64,000 bases of DNA, taken from positions 124,001-188,000 of the forward strand of contig OU612075.1 in the NCBI GenBank assembly GCA_914767715.1, given 5' to 3'. The first letter of the stretch is position 1. The number at the start of each line of letters is the position of its first letter. The notes under the pieces are model-generated. The model worked only from the letters and a program-made list of their open reading frames with translations. It did not search any database and had not been told where the DNA came from. This DNA is from Membranipora membranacea. Its lineage: Eukaryota; Bryozoa; Gymnolaemata; Cheilostomatida; Membraniporidae. Shown in pieces: positions 63,305-64,000 of the stretch. The position numbers and the translations under genes are program-made.

Positions 63305-64000
63305 AAAGATTCTCTTTTTTAGGTAGCATCAATTGATGTTATTTAAAAGTATGAAGTGTCAATATAATTAAGTGTTCTTCTTCTCTTTTATTGTTATGCT
63401 AAGGGTCTATTTTTATACTCAATGCTTTTGTTTGGCCCTTTTAATTTGTAACATCACCTGTTGTGAACTATGGCCTCACATCATCATTATTGATTTCCCG
63501 ATTTCATATATAAAGCTGTTTTCTTTCCCGAAAAGTGTTCTTAGGCAGAGTATCTATGATGTGAAAGGCTCCACTAAGTGTGCTTGTGTGAAATTTCCTG
63601 ACTGGCCACACAACACTCACTAGCCTTATCTCTACAGCCGTTAGATGTAGGCTATAGGTTTTTACATCATGACCATACTATCTAGAGGGAATCTACGATA
63701 TTCTTTCCCTCAACATTGGTATAAATTTGATGCACTTTATTGATGTATATATATATATATATATGTCTTTGACTATTGGTTGATTTATAATAAAAGGTGC
63801 GCCATGCAAACATTGATTATTGATAATTGATCAGTTCAGGCCAGTTGACAGTAAATCGGCACTAGCTAAGAGACCCTAACCCAGATCGATTTGCATAGAC
63901 AAGTAGAGCTGGATATTCAACGCGATTAAGATTCCCTAACCTTTTTCATAAAACAGCATATGAAAACATGACAATGTAAACATTGAGACAAAGTAGGATG
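63305..64000. other. 3' flank of copy 4
   Basis: Near-identical to 34478-35167, including an AATAAA at 63789-63794 and a TA run at 63746-63764 (longer here). No gene. The match continuing to the window edge shows that the second duplication unit extends beyond it. Confidence 0.75.
63789..63794 (+). promoter_or_regulatory. Polyadenylation signal of copy 4
   Basis: AATAAA about 485 nt past the stop, conserved in the copy 2 flank. Confidence 0.45.

Overview
The window looks like nuclear DNA of an invertebrate animal. Genes are split by GT-AG introns, the DNA is AT-rich and full of non-LTR retrotransposon tails, tRNA-like SINEs, hairpin elements and satellites, and the recognisable genes (a dual-GAF cyclic-nucleotide phosphodiesterase, an ANKRD10-like protein, caspases) are animal families. 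A sponge is my guess, but nothing here proves it. All exon models come from reading splice sites and phase by eye.

Layout. (1) 275-21107, minus strand: 13 exons of a PDE5/10/11-type phosphodiesterase. The 3' part, including the catalytic domain, lies beyond the left edge. One exon (1345-4269) encodes about 975 disordered residues placed between GAF-A and GAF-B. (2) 27222-34477, plus strand: two genes joining an ankyrin-repeat domain to a caspase domain. Copy 1 is intact; copy 2 is a pseudogene broken by a retrotransposon insertion and a stop codon. (3) 34478-38677: non-coding, with a retroelement tail, a tetranucleotide run and a 16-copy minisatellite. (4) 38678-42277, minus strand: the last four exons of an ANKRD10-like gene, without 5' exons. 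(5) 42436-55147: a second copy of the 14.2-27.1 kb region, holding the dead 5' exons of the phosphodiesterase and extra transposons. (6) 56152-63304, plus strand: two more ankyrin-caspase genes, both intact. (7) 63305-64000 repeats the flank of copy 2.

The plan is a tandem duplication of a unit about 28 kb long (about 14.23-42.43 kb). Each unit carries the phosphodiesterase 5' end, a type I and a type II ankyrin-caspase gene, and the ANKRD10 3' end. The junction near 42.43 kb cuts both flanking genes, so a complete ANKRD10 gene is expected just right of the window.

The most interesting system is the ankyrin-caspase family. The four paralogues are nearly identical in the caspase domain and in the second helices of the repeats, but differ strongly at the hairpin and first-helix positions that form the binding face of an ankyrin domain. 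This pattern suggests a diversifying recognition module wired to a protease effector, as in an innate immune or self-recognition receptor. All four also keep a stop and a polyadenylation signal just inside intron 1, which could make an ankyrin-only isoform.
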